Shown here: in pieces, positions 1 through 8,171 of the stretch
Layout of the letters: the number at the start of each line of letters is the position of its first letter
Numbering within the stretch: position 1 is the first letter of the stretch
NCBI GenBank assembly: GCA_913056395.1
Contig: CAJXMG010000013.1
Span: 1-64,000, forward strand
Source: an uncultured bacterium
Lineage (GTDB): Bacteria > Planctomycetota > UBA8108 > UBA1146
Reading direction: 5' to 3'
Length of the DNA stretch: 64,000 nucleotides
Notes under the pieces: generated by a model
Seen by the model: only the letters and a program-made list of their open reading frames with translations
Told to the model about the DNA's origin: nothing
The model's database searches: none
Program-made: the position numbers and the translations under genes

Positions 1-132
1 GATGCCAAAAAAGGCAAAAAGAAGAAGAAGAAGAAAACTGCCAAGAAAAAGGCGAAAAAGAAGGTCACCAAAAAGAAGACAGCCAAGAAAAAGACCGCCA
101 AGAAGACTACAAAGAAGAAGACTTCTGATTAG
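1..132 (+). CDS. C-terminal end of a lysine-rich basic protein (5' end outside the window)
   Basis: Frame 1 is open from the first base to a TAG at 130-132. It encodes about 43 residues made almost only of Lys with Ala and Thr, in runs such as TAKKKA and TKKKTAKK, ending in TSD. Such tails occur on histone H1-like proteins, on HU or topoisomerase I variants and on some ribosome-associated proteins, where they bind nucleic acid. The domain that would identify the protein lies outside the window, so only a DNA/RNA-binding basic tail can be claimed. The longer overlapping frame starting at base 2 is Arg-rich and reads as a frame-shifted shadow of this tail. Confidence 0.7.
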   Translation, partial: DAKKGKKKKKKKTAKKKAKKKVTKKKTAKKKTAKKTTKKKTSD

Positions 133-205
133 GTCTCTTGGATTTTCAATATGCTTTGCTGAACGACTGTGTTGCACAGATCAGGTTTGCAATCGGTCGG
201 CCGTT

Positions 206-229
206 TCGCTGATAAATGATTATCAGCGA
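206..229. repeat. Perfect 10-bp inverted repeat, 4-base loop
   Basis: The arms TCGCTGATAA (206-215) and TTATCAGCGA (220-229) are exact reverse complements around a 4-base loop. The repeat sits 74 bases after the stop of the lysine-rich protein. No T-run follows on either strand, so it is not a textbook intrinsic terminator. It could be a 3' RNA stabiliser or a protein-binding dyad. Confidence 0.6.
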
Positions 230-283
230 GAGACCTTCCACGAAAACAGGTGTATTCAATCGTTGGCACCAAATTGCGCCTGA

Positions 284-311
284 TTGACATTAAAGAACCA
301 ATAGGTACAAT
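284..311 (+). promoter_or_regulatory. Sigma70-like promoter upstream of the FG-GAP gene
   Basis: A consensus -35 box TTGACA (284-289) is followed after 16 bases by TACAAT (306-311), one mismatch from the -10 consensus. Transcription would start near 318, leaving a leader of roughly 130 bases before the ATG at 452. This is a sequence match only. Confidence 0.5.
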
Positions 312-451
312 TTATGTACTCTAAAGATTTGTTTTTACGACGAATCGGGCTCTGAGATTCAAATTTGCGGATTGCATTTATACCGTCTTCCCAAACGGAT
401 TCGGGGAGATGAATTGCATGCACTCTGCAACAGGATTGTGCAGGTATTGCC

Positions 452-2542
452 ATGCAATATCCCAACACAAGATTTTCTGGCTTTTTAAGCCTTGTAAAAG
501 GCCTGGCGAATTCTACAGCCTCCCCTTCTCTCCTGATTTGTCTGATCGGCCTTGTTTTCAGTCAAAGCATTCTGTTTTGCGAAGTCTCACAAGCCCAGCC
601 AGCATTCCAGCCCTTTGTAGAAGAAGCAGTTGATCGAGGTGTAGACGAGTTCATCAACTCCCCAGGAAGCGCAGGATCTGGTATCGCACTTGTCGATATT
701 GATCAGGATGGTGATCCAGACCTGATCTCGGCCAGTGGAACTTCTTACATCAGCATCTATGAAAACGACGGTTTGGGATTTTTCACCGATCGATCACCCG
801 ACCCGACCTCACTGGGTCTCCAATCAGTGAGTTGCCTGGCTCTGGGAGATATCGATGGGGATCGTGATCTGGATCTCTTTATAGGTTGTTACTTCGCTCC
901 CGATCTGATTCTTTTGAATCAGGGTAACTTCCAATTCACTTCTGCTGATTGGACCCCGCCCAACCCTGAGCTGGATCTCACCAGGACCAACGGAGCGTCT
1001 TTTTGTGATCTCAACGGGGACAACTGGTTAGATCTCGTCGTTGCCTGTGGCTCTGGAACTCCGATCCAAAATGCCAATCGCATGTTTTTCAATGATGGAA
1101 CCGGATTTTTCATTCCCGTCGATGTGCCAACACTTCAACTCTCTGAGCCGACATTTCAGATCATGCCCTATGATTATGATCTCGATGGCGATCTCGATCT
1201 CTACGTCTCCAATGACCGAGGGTTGCAATTCGGGTTCTTCAACCGTTTTTTGGTCAACGATAACGGCTCCTTCGGCCCTTCATTGAATCAATACCCCTCC
1301 GTCAGCGTTGATTCCATGGGGGTTTGCACCGCTGATATCAATCTGGATGAAATGCCGGACATTTACGTAACGAGTACTGCCGACCCTCATCCCTTGCTCG
1401 TCAACACGGGTTACTTCCAGTATGATGACCAATCCAAGGACTTCGGTGTACACCGGGGAAACGTCAGTTGGGGCTGCCTCTTTTTTGATCATGGCCTGGA
1501 TGGAGACCTGGACCTTCTGGTTGCAGACACCAATGCACCAGATCGACTTTACGAAAATGGATCTCTACCGATTTGGACCGATATCGCTCCCCAAGTAGGT
1601 GTCGCCAACAATGGATTCAGCACGTGTTGGGCCAAAGGTGACATCGATGGAGACGGTGATATCGACCTTGTGAATACAGCCATGTTTGAAAGTTTGAAAA
1701 TTTTTGTTCAGCAGGGTGCTCCCACCAAAAATTATTTCAAACTGACTCCTCTCTTCCGACCACCGAACTATCACGGTATTGGAAGCAGAATCCGGGTTTA
1801 TACAGAAAATGACACTCTGATTTTCACTGATCAGAAGACCACCGGAAGAAACTACAAGTCTGAATCAGAGTGGGTTTTCCACCATGGTGTTCCTAACGGT
1901 CAATCCGTCCAAAAAGTAGAAGTGATTTACCCCGATGGACATCTGCGCCGTTTTTATGAAGTGCCCATGAATCGAAGCTGGTCGTTACCACACCCATTTT
2001 TGCTGGGTGACCCGGATGGTGACAGAGTTTCAACTTCCGCTGATTTCGCTCAGATGTGCACGATGAGAACGACTACCCTGAATGTCTTTCAAAGCGGATT
2101 TGAATTCTTTGATTTTGATGGAGATTTTGAGATCGACGAAGCAGACGCAATGGCGTTTATCGATAAAGCCCAATGGGAAAACCTGGACTGCAATGGAAAT
2201 GGTATCAGCGATCTGTTGGATATCTTCTCTGGCTTTTCTTCAGATCTCGATGGCAATCGGATCCCCGATGAGTGTTCTTCTGCATTTATCCGTGGTGACC
2301 TGAATCAGGACCTCATCGTTGATGTCGCCGATGGCACTCTATTGTTGTCATTTTTGTTCCAGAATTCTCCTGTTCCTTGCTACTCAGCCGCAGACATCAC
2401 CACTGATGGAATGATCGATATTGCAGACTTCTCATATCTTTCTACATTTCTCTTTTCAGCGGGATCTCCTCCTCCTGCCCCCTTTCCATCATGCGGAATC
2501 ACAAACAGCTCTCTTTTATGCGTCGATCCTTCATGTCCGTGA
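452..2542 (+). CDS. Secreted FG-GAP/VCBS repeat protein with ASPIC/UnbV domain and dockerin-like tail
   Basis: A 696-residue exported protein. A hydrophobic segment around residues 25-45 acts as signal peptide. About seven Asp-rich calcium-loop repeats follow (for example DIDQDGDPDL, DYDLDGDLDL, DIDGDGDIDL), as in FG-GAP/VCBS beta-propellers. Residues ~435-515 resemble the ASPIC/UnbV module of CRTAC1-like proteins (GIGSRIRV, YPDGHLRRF). The C-terminal part has EF-hand-like loops, a planctomycete-style DCNGNGISD...DGNRIPDEC stretch and two dockerin-like repeats (GDLNQDLIVDVAD, DITTDGMIDIAD), and ends in LLCVDPSCP. The role is probably extracellular, calcium-stabilised binding or adhesion; no catalytic motif is evident. 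The same tail style recurs in two other proteins of the window. Confidence 0.85.
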   Translation: MQYPNTRFSGFLSLVKGLANSTASPSLLICLIGLVFSQSILFCEVSQAQPAFQPFVEEAVDRGVDEFINSPGSAGSGIALVDIDQDGDPDLISASGTSYISIYENDGLGFFTDRSPDPTSLGLQSVSCLALGDIDGDRDLDLFIGCYFAPDLILLNQGNFQFTSADWTPPNPELDLTRTNGASFCDLNGDNWLDLVVACGSGTPIQNANRMFFNDGTGFFIPVDVPTLQLSEPTFQIMPYDYDLDGDLDLYVSNDRGLQFGFFNRFLVNDNGSFGPSLNQYPSVSVDSMGVCTADINLDEMPDIYVTSTADPHPLLVNTGYFQYDDQSKDFGVHRGNVSWGCLFFDHGLDGDLDLLVADTNAPDRLYENGSLPIWTDIAPQVGVANNGFSTCWAKGDIDGDGDIDLVNTAMFESLKIFVQQGAPTKNYFKLTPLFRPPNYHGIGSRIRVYTENDTLIFTDQKTTGRNYKSESEWVFHHGVPNGQSVQKVEVIYPDGHLRRFYEVPMNRSWSLPHPFLLGDPDGDRVSTSADFAQMCTMRTTTLNVFQSGFEFFDFDGDFEIDEADAMAFIDKAQWENLDCNGNGISDLLDIFSGFSSDLDGNRIPDECSSAFIRGDLNQDLIVDVADGTLLLSFLFQNSPVPCYSAADITTDGMIDIADFSYLSTFLFSAGSPPPAPFPSCGITNSSLLCVDPSCP

Positions 2543-2596
2543 ATCGACTCAGATTCCCTTCATTTCTTTCTTTCTGTCAAAAGTGAATTCTCCTTT

Positions 2597-2635
2597 TTTC
2601 GCAGTGGTCGGATAAGATCATTTTCAACTGCGAAA
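2597..2635 (+). promoter_or_regulatory. Leader inverted repeat overlapping the ribosome-binding site of the SDR gene
   Basis: TTTCGCAGT (2597-2605) pairs perfectly with ACTGCGAAA (2627-2635) across a 21-base spacer. G-U pairs between the upstream T-run (2594-2596) and GGG (2636-2638) could lengthen it. The right arm runs into AAAGGG, the likely Shine-Dalgarno of the gene starting at 2645. Folding would therefore mask translation start of the first gene in the plus-strand kynurenine arm. Regulation is inferred from position. Confidence 0.4.
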
Positions 2636-2644
2636 GGGATATCG

Positions 2645-3424
2645 ATGGAAACTTCACTGAATGGCAAATCTGCACTGGTCTGCGGCAGCAGTCAGGGAAT
2701 TGGTTTTGCCAGTGCCCTTGAATTGGCCAATCTCGGTGCACGAATCACATTGTGTGCCCGAAACGAATCCGATCTAAAAGATGCAATCACACAATTACCG
2801 GGTTCCGATCACGACATTCTGGTCGCTGATTTTGATGAACCTGAAAATCTCAAGGAACTGGTCAGAAACAAGCTCGCCGACGGCATGACCTACCAGATAC
2901 TTATCAACAATTCGGGAGGCCCCCCCGGTGGCCCATTATTCGATGCCGATTCTTCCGAGTTTTCTACTGCGATGACTCGCCACCTGGTTTGTAACCATCT
3001 GCTCGTGCAAGAGCTGGTCCCGGGGATGAAAGCGAGTGGCTACGGTCGCATCGTCAACATTATCTCAACTTCAGTGAAAGAGCCGATTCAGGGTCTGGGT
3101 GTCTCCAACACTACCCGCGGTGCGGTGGCTTCCTGGGCCAAGACCCTCTCGAAAGAATTGGGGCCCCATGGCATTACCATGAACAGCGTGTTGCCCGGGT
3201 TCACGGATACCGCACGCTTGAGTCAGTTGATGGAAAAAAGAGCCCATGCCGGTAACATCACCCCGGATGAGGTCAAAGCCGGTTGGTTGTCCACAATTCC
3301 TTTGGGGAGATTGGCACAAGCTTCTGAAGTTGGCTCGGCTGTGGCCTTTTTGTGTTCCCCTGCAGCCAGTTACATCAGCGGAGTTTGTCTTCCTGTCGAC
3401 GGTGGCAGACTCAACGTCATCTGA
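2645..3424 (+). CDS. SDR-family protein (BKR-like, non-canonical active site) in the kynurenine locus
   Basis: A 259-residue Rossmann-fold short-chain dehydrogenase/reductase-like protein. The nucleotide motif is CGSSQGIG (residues 13-20) instead of TGxxxGIG, and NNSGGPPGGP lies at 88-97. Where classical SDRs have YxxxK this one has SNTTR (Ser154, Arg158). This pattern fits the BKR-like SDR subgroup described as lacking the perfect catalytic tetrad. It starts at an ATG after GAAAGGG and lies 28 bases ahead of the aldehyde dehydrogenase. Its place beside the aminomuconate enzymes suggests a role late in the pathway, possibly reducing an aminomuconate-derived intermediate. Substrate is unknown; a generic FabG-like annotation would be misleading. 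Confidence 0.85.
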   Translation: METSLNGKSALVCGSSQGIGFASALELANLGARITLCARNESDLKDAITQLPGSDHDILVADFDEPENLKELVRNKLADGMTYQILINNSGGPPGGPLFDADSSEFSTAMTRHLVCNHLLVQELVPGMKASGYGRIVNIISTSVKEPIQGLGVSNTTRGAVASWAKTLSKELGPHGITMNSVLPGFTDTARLSQLMEKRAHAGNITPDEVKAGWLSTIPLGRLAQASEVGSAVAFLCSPAASYISGVCLPVDGGRLNVI

Positions 3425-3452
3425 GAAAGAACCGTTACTGAAGGGCTGATCG

Positions 3453-4928
3453 ATGAAACTCGACCACCTCTCTGAAGTGTTGAACTATATCGGTGGGGAG
3501 AGGGTTCCCGCTGTTTCAGGTAAAACCATCGACAACCATGAACCTGCAACCGGCAAAACTCTCGGGACCCTTCCAGCGAGTGAAGCCGCTGATGTGGACA
3601 AGGCTGTGTCCTCCGCCAAACAAGCCCTCGGAAGCTGGGGAGAACTGTCTCCAGAGGTGCGGGGCTTTCATATGGAAAAGCTCGCTCAAGGGATCGAGGA
3701 GAACCTTGATGCATTTGCTCGTGCAGAGAGCATCGACAATGGCAAACCGATCGCCGTTTCAAAATCCCTCGACATCCCTCGAGCGGCCGCCAATCTCCGT
3801 TTTTTTGCCGGAGCAGCCCGCTTCCAACATGAAGATGCCTTCCGCACCAGATTGCCCGGCGACGATTTAATGAATGTCACCGTCAGTCGACCTGTGGGAG
3901 TGGCCGGGTGCATCTCTCCCTGGAACCTGCCGCTGTACCTTTTCACCTGGAAGATCGCACCTGCACTTGCTGCCGGTTGCACCATCGTTGGAAAACCTTC
4001 GGAGGTCACTCCCGTAACTGCGGATCTGCTCGCGAAGGTGGCCATCGATGTCGGTTTCCCACCGGGAGTTCTGAATATCGTTCACGGAACTGGCCCTGAC
4101 ACCGGATCGGCGATCGTCGGACATGCGGATGTTCCGGCCATCTCCTTTACCGGCGGAACTTCTACCGGTGCCATGATCGCCAGTCAGGCCGCTCCGTCAT
4201 TCAAAAAAACACTCCTCGAGCTGGGCGGCAAAAACCCGACCATCATCATGGACGATGCGAATGTCGAGGCCGCTGTAGAAGGGGCATTCCGTGCAGCCTA
4301 CTCCAATCAGGGTCAGATCTGCCTGTGCGGATCACGGATTCTCGTTCATGAATCGCTGATCGACGAAGTCGCTGACCGATTGAAGAAAAGGATCAGTGAA
4401 ATGGTCGTAGGTGACCCCCTCGAAGAATCCACAATGATGGGAGCTCTGGTTTCCGGGGCACACAGGGACAAGGTTGAAGCATGCCTGCAAACCGCCCGTG
4501 AAGAAGGCGGAGAGTTCCTCACCGGAGGTGAAAGGATTTCTCCAGAGGGCCGTTGCTCGGAGGGATATTTCCTGTCACCGGCACTGATCCGCGGATTACC
4601 CCACAGTGCCCAGACCAATCAACAGGAGATCTTTGGTCCCGTGGCGACACTGACCCCCTTTGCCAACGAAGAGGAGGCCCTCCATCTCGCCAACGATGTT
4701 CGCTATGGTCTTTCCGCCAGCCTGTGGACAACGAACGTCGATCGTGCACTGCGAATGTCAGAAAAAATTGAAGCGGGAACCGTCTGGGTGAATACCTGGA
4801 TGAAACGGGATTTGCGCACCGTATTTGGCGGTGTCAAAGACAGCGGTCTGGGACGGGAAGGGGGCAGCGAATCGCTGCGCTTCTTCCAGGAACCCACCAA
4901 CATCTGCCTGCGCTTCGATTCTCGTTGA
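3453..4928 (+). CDS. nbaE: 2-aminomuconate 6-semialdehyde dehydrogenase (ALDH superfamily)
   Basis: A 491-residue NAD(P)-dependent aldehyde dehydrogenase of normal length. Visible motifs are PWN with Asn158, the glutamate motif LELGGK (Glu256) and the catalytic loop NQGQICLCGSR with Cys290. The CLC loop is typical of the hydroxymuconic/aminomuconic semialdehyde group (ALDH8A1-like). In this pathway it would oxidise 2-aminomuconate semialdehyde, the ACMSD product, to 2-aminomuconate. The assignment to this substrate rests on context: ACMSD is encoded in the opposite arm and a RidA-type deaminase follows 33 bases later. A 2-hydroxymuconic semialdehyde dehydrogenase is the alternative by sequence alone. 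Confidence 0.88.
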   Translation: MKLDHLSEVLNYIGGERVPAVSGKTIDNHEPATGKTLGTLPASEAADVDKAVSSAKQALGSWGELSPEVRGFHMEKLAQGIEENLDAFARAESIDNGKPIAVSKSLDIPRAAANLRFFAGAARFQHEDAFRTRLPGDDLMNVTVSRPVGVAGCISPWNLPLYLFTWKIAPALAAGCTIVGKPSEVTPVTADLLAKVAIDVGFPPGVLNIVHGTGPDTGSAIVGHADVPAISFTGGTSTGAMIASQAAPSFKKTLLELGGKNPTIIMDDANVEAAVEGAFRAAYSNQGQICLCGSRILVHESLIDEVADRLKKRISEMVVGDPLEESTMMGALVSGAHRDKVEACLQTAREEGGEFLTGGERISPEGRCSEGYFLSPALIRGLPHSAQTNQQEIFGPVATLTPFANEEEALHLANDVRYGLSASLWTTNVDRALRMSEKIEAGTVWVNTWMKRDLRTVFGGVKDSGLGREGGSESLRFFQEPTNICLRFDSR

Positions 4929-4961
4929 TTTATCTTGCTGAACTTCCGGAAAGGTATCCCC

Positions 4962-5387
4962 ATGAATGACCACGTCACTGACAGTGAAAGAGCCCCTGAG
5001 CCGGTCGGCCCCTACCCCCATGCCCGCAGAGCCGGAGATTTTATCTTTTTGAGCGGTGTAGGGCCCAGATCCCGCGGTACGAAGGAGATTCCGGGGGTCA
5101 CCCTCTCTCCCGACGGAAACATCGTAGACTACTGTATCGAAACCCAGTGCCGCTCCTGTTTTGAAAACGTCCAAAAAGTGGTCGAAGATTCAGGTGCTCG
5201 CTGGGATGAAGTGGTCGATGTCGCCGTGTACCTGACCGACATGAAGAAGGACTTTGCAGCCTTCAACAAGGTCTACGAAGAGTACTTCGGTGAAATCAGA
5301 CCTTGTCGGACGACCGTGGAAGTCGGGGCTCTCCCCACTCCCATCGCCGTCGAATTGAAAGTGATCGTTCACGCACCCAGAGGGTAG
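4962..5387 (+). CDS. nbaF: RidA-family protein, probable 2-aminomuconate deaminase
   Basis: 141 residues from the ATG preceded by GGAAAGG; an upstream in-frame ATG at 4935 has no comparable site. The length equals that of the AmnD/NbaF group of RidA (YjgF) proteins. Family marks are GPYPHARRAGDFIFLSG near the N-terminus, the central VVDVAVYLTDM strand-helix, RPCRTTVEV with the conserved Arg of the RidA pocket, and a final ELKVIVHAPR strand. It would hydrolyse the enamine/imine of 2-aminomuconate to release ammonia and 4-oxalocrotonate. General RidA enamine-detoxifying activity is the alternative, but the neighbouring semialdehyde dehydrogenase favours the pathway-specific role. Confidence 0.82.
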   Translation: MNDHVTDSERAPEPVGPYPHARRAGDFIFLSGVGPRSRGTKEIPGVTLSPDGNIVDYCIETQCRSCFENVQKVVEDSGARWDEVVDVAVYLTDMKKDFAAFNKVYEEYFGEIRPCRTTVEVGALPTPIAVELKVIVHAPRG

Positions 5388-5399
5388 GGAGACGGTTTT

Positions 5400-7175
5400 T
5401 TGATCACCATCGACAAACGTGTCCTCGCTATCGTTCTGATCCTGGTCGGCGGACTTGCCCTCGTCGTCGGTCGGTTCTTTTTGGGTGACACCCAGCCCAT
5501 CTCCGAGAACCCCGAATTTGGAAATCCGAACAATCCGCAGGTATCCGGAGAAGAGACAGATCCGGAATTGGGATCCACCAACGATCCCCAGGGAAACAAC
5601 CCCCAGATTCCCGCAGGGCCCAGAACCCGCTTTGCTGGACAGGTCATCGATATCACCACGGGACTTCCTGTCGCAGAAGCCACCGTCGCCTTCAGAAATT
5701 TCAAAGGGTCCATCCCCCTCGGTCATTCCCGTACTCGATCGGGTGGATATTTTTCCGTCGAGGTACCGGAAGTGACCCAGGCAGCCGTCACAGTTCGAGC
5801 GGAAGGATTTGCTCCCTCCCGCTGGAAGTGGGAGGAAGCCGATCTGAATCAGGGGGCAGCCACTTCCAATACTCCCGCAGGAGAACTGCTTCTCGCGATA
5901 GCACCGGAAAGTGTGCTGTGGATCAGTGTCGAGTCCCCTGAGCTTGAGTTTACAGGTGACATTCTCGTTGAGAGTCGGGTTGTCGAACCAAGAACCCCGG
6001 TTGAAATGGGCGCAGCGGTTCCGGTCCCCCCCGTCATTCTTGACGGGCCTACCCAGCGTCTGGGTGGCCTGATCGCAGGACGGCATATGGTCAGCATCCG
6101 CTCGGGATCGAAGGTCTTGGCTCGCAGGGAGATTGAAATCGGAGAAGGAGAAGAGCGGGATCTGGTTTTCCGGCTTGGGCCCTCGATTCAGATCTCGGGA
6201 AGTGTTCTGCGTAATGGCCAGCCCGTGGAGGGCGGAACAGTTCAAACCTGGTGCCGTGAAACCCAGGCTTCGGCGACAATTCCTGTTTCCGAATTCGGCC
6301 AATTTGAAGCTCGACTTCCAAGCCCGGGATCCTGGCGCTTCATCTGGACCTCCCCCACAGGTAACGGTGAGGGAACAACCCTCGAGCAAGAATTATTCTC
6401 TGACAGTGAAGTGGTTCTTACCCTGAACACCGGCCGCATTGAAGGTCGAGTCATGGGGCCCATCGGAGAGTCGGTCGTCGGCCTCCAGGGAAGTCTCTTC
6501 GGACCACGCCCCTTTTCTTTCGTGACCGATGAAGAAGGAAGATTCGCCATCGACAACGTGCCGTATGGAACCTACAAGTGGGTCTTCTTGCAGCTTCCGG
6601 AGCGGGTTTTTGCACAGAATCGCAGCTTCGAGGTGACTGGGGATCAATACGAAGAGTTCCAATTTGATGGCGCCACAGAGTTGATGATCACCGTGTTTGC
6701 TGCCCGCGATGAGTACAGTGAACCGACCTTGACCAACGTTCCCGTCTATTTGCTGGCAGAGAATGGAGAGATGTCTCCATTAAAAAGAACCCAACAACCA
6801 GAGACTTTCCTGTGGCCACGGGGAGGCGGAGTCGGTGTTGTTTACCAGCGTGGGTGGACACCCTACTTTTTTTCGACCGAACCAGCAGATTTCCCACTGC
6901 CGATCAAAGCCACGCTTCAGCCTGCTGGTGAAGTCACGGTCACTCTGGTCGGTCTCGACGGAGAAGTATTGGCGAATCACCCCTTCAAGATCCTGCCCCT
7001 GTCCGCTCCGGAAATCCCGGAAGCATGGGCTCTCAGAACCACGGGCCCAAGAGGATCAAGTCGAGTCACCCTTTCACCAGGTCAGTACGAAATCCAGGCA
7101 AATCTGGACAGTGGTCCTACCTCGGCAGTCATCTTTATTGAGCCAAAGGAAGCGACGCGATTGCGTCTGCCGTAG
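5400..7175 (+). CDS. Membrane-anchored protein with carboxypeptidase-regulatory-like (Ig-like) domains
   Basis: 591 residues from a TTG start placed just after AGGGAG at 5383-5389. One N-terminal hydrophobic helix (residues ~8-28, VLAIVLILVGGLALVV) is an uncleaved anchor or a signal peptide. A Pro/Asn-rich linker follows, then several beta-sandwich repeats of the CarboxypepD_reg/DUF1416 type, such as GQVIDITTGLPVAEATV and RIEGRVMGPIGESVVGLQG with following DEEGRFAIDNVPYGTY. No catalytic residues are seen. It lies 12 bases behind the RidA gene, so it may be co-transcribed with the kynurenine arm, but nothing in it suggests a metabolic function. The gene converges on the minus arm at about 7200. 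Confidence 0.7.
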   Translation: MITIDKRVLAIVLILVGGLALVVGRFFLGDTQPISENPEFGNPNNPQVSGEETDPELGSTNDPQGNNPQIPAGPRTRFAGQVIDITTGLPVAEATVAFRNFKGSIPLGHSRTRSGGYFSVEVPEVTQAAVTVRAEGFAPSRWKWEEADLNQGAATSNTPAGELLLAIAPESVLWISVESPELEFTGDILVESRVVEPRTPVEMGAAVPVPPVILDGPTQRLGGLIAGRHMVSIRSGSKVLARREIEIGEGEERDLVFRLGPSIQISGSVLRNGQPVEGGTVQTWCRETQASATIPVSEFGQFEARLPSPGSWRFIWTSPTGNGEGTTLEQELFSDSEVVLTLNTGRIEGRVMGPIGESVVGLQGSLFGPRPFSFVTDEEGRFAIDNVPYGTYKWVFLQLPERVFAQNRSFEVTGDQYEEFQFDGATELMITVFAARDEYSEPTLTNVPVYLLAENGEMSPLKRTQQPETFLWPRGGGVGVVYQRGWTPYFFSTEPADFPLPIKATLQPAGEVTVTLVGLDGEVLANHPFKILPLSAPEIPEAWALRTTGPRGSSRVTLSPGQYEIQANLDSGPTSAVIFIEPKEATRLRLP

Positions 7176-7213
7176 ATTGCTTGCCGTCGATTACTCGCGG
7201 CAGATCACCCGAC

Positions 7214-7531
7214 CTAAATCCCCAGTTGATTGCGGATTTCTTCGATCGTCTCATTCTCGAACCCGGTCAACTCAAGAAACCCCGCATGAATCATCTCGGT
7301 CTCTTCAGCGGATCCCGCCTCGAGGGTGTCCGCATGCTGATGAGCTGCTTTCCATTCCTCGCTGGAGTACTGAAAAGCCTCAATCAGGTTACCGATCTTC
7401 AAGTTCGACCCGACCAACTTGAGACCACAAAGAGTCACAAGGGCATCGGTATGCTGACGAGTCACCCAAACCAGGAACACCAATAGGGCCGGTTTGTGAA
7501 ACTCACGGATTTCGGGATGGTCAGGATCCAT
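7214..7531 (-). CDS. Small unknown protein at the 3' end of the kynurenine minus arm
   Basis: A 105-residue frame whose ATG (7529-7531) directly abuts the stop of kynB (7532-7534), the spacing of a translationally coupled operon gene. The protein has a short hydrophobic stretch (ALLVFLVWVT, residues ~15-24) and is otherwise acidic and helical in character (EEWKAAHQHADTLEAGSAEE). No signal peptide, metal motif or known domain is recognisable. It could be a soluble accessory protein. Function unknown; a chance frame is less likely because of the exact junction. Confidence 0.55.
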   Translation of the reverse strand: MDPDHPEIREFHKPALLVFLVWVTRQHTDALVTLCGLKLVGSNLKIGNLIEAFQYSSEEWKAAHQHADTLEAGSAEETEMIHAGFLELTGFENETIEEIRNQLGI

Positions 7532-8164
7532 TCAGTCGGAATCTCCCAGAGTACGCAGCACAGCTCGAACCGGAGAAGCATCAAATCCGCTGAGGCGAAG
7601 GGGTAATGCGATCAGTTCATAAAATCCGGGATCCGCTTCTGTCAAAACCAATCCTTCCAGGATCCAGATCGATCCACGCCGACAGGCGGCATGGGACTGA
7701 AGATCCTTGGAGTCGGCCAAATCGACACTGGGAGTATCCACGCCCAGCAAGCGCACCCCTTTCGCGGAAAACTCATCGATCAGAGCCGGGGATACCCCAC
7801 AAAAATCGCCTGCCCAGTGGTCCGGGTCAGGGTGACTGCCGGTCTTGAGAAGAATCCTCGAAGATTCAGGGCTTGATTGAAGATCGTCGATCCCGATCTC
7901 CGTACCGGGCTTGCAACTCGTTTCGATCACTTGGCACTCCCCCATGCAGAGGGACAAATCCGCCTGTTCGATGGTCACCCCGTCAGGGTCGTAATGACTG
8001 GGAGCATCCAAATGACTTCCCAAATGAACCGTCGACCTCAACGTGGACAAGGTCAGATGATTCCCCTCATGAAGGTCCATGAGGACTTCTCGTTGCAAAG
8101 GGGTGTCTCCCGGAAAGACCGCAGTGTCTGAACTCAGAAGAGGGGAGATATCGATCAGCTTCAA
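7532..8164 (-). CDS. kynB: Kynurenine formamidase (arylformamidase, KynB type)
   Basis: 210 residues from a TTG start at 8162-8164 (protein begins MKLIDISPLL), the usual KynB length; the longer frame upstream would run far into tryptophan dioxygenase. The metal-binding signature HLGSHLDAPSHYDPDG is clear, with a later acidic/aromatic site around DHWAGDFCGVSP and GVDTPSVD. KynB enzymes use divalent metal, typically zinc, to hydrolyse N-formylkynurenine to kynurenine and formate. The start codon is 8 bases from the dioxygenase stop, so the two successive enzymes are coupled. Confidence 0.9.
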   Translation of the reverse strand: MKLIDISPLLSSDTAVFPGDTPLQREVLMDLHEGNHLTLSTLRSTVHLGSHLDAPSHYDPDGVTIEQADLSLCMGECQVIETSCKPGTEIGIDDLQSSPESSRILLKTGSHPDPDHWAGDFCGVSPALIDEFSAKGVRLLGVDTPSVDLADSKDLQSHAACRRGSIWILEGLVLTEADPGFYELIALPLRLSGFDASPVRAVLRTLGDSD

Positions 8165-8171
8165 AGATCGC

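Larger units (their letters stand above)
133..451. other. Intergenic region with one hairpin and one promoter-like site
   Basis: This 319-base gap lies between the lysine-rich protein and the FG-GAP protein. It is visibly more AT-rich than the genes. It contains a perfect 10-bp inverted repeat (206-229) and a good sigma70-type promoter match (284-311). Short frames on both strands here have no recognisable motifs or ribosome-binding sites and I do not call them as genes. Confidence 0.6.

Noticed and set aside
2-283. Arg-rich 93-residue frame at the left edge
   Set aside because: It is the +1-shifted reading of the Lys-rich tail in frame 1 and has no motif beyond its repetitive start.
256-468. 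70-residue minus-strand frame in the first intergenic region
   Set aside because: It overlaps the promoter-like site and the start of the FG-GAP gene and shows no coding character.
5190-6389. 399-residue minus-strand frame
   Set aside because: Antisense to the RidA and carboxypeptidase-regulatory-like genes; no domain, no ribosome site.
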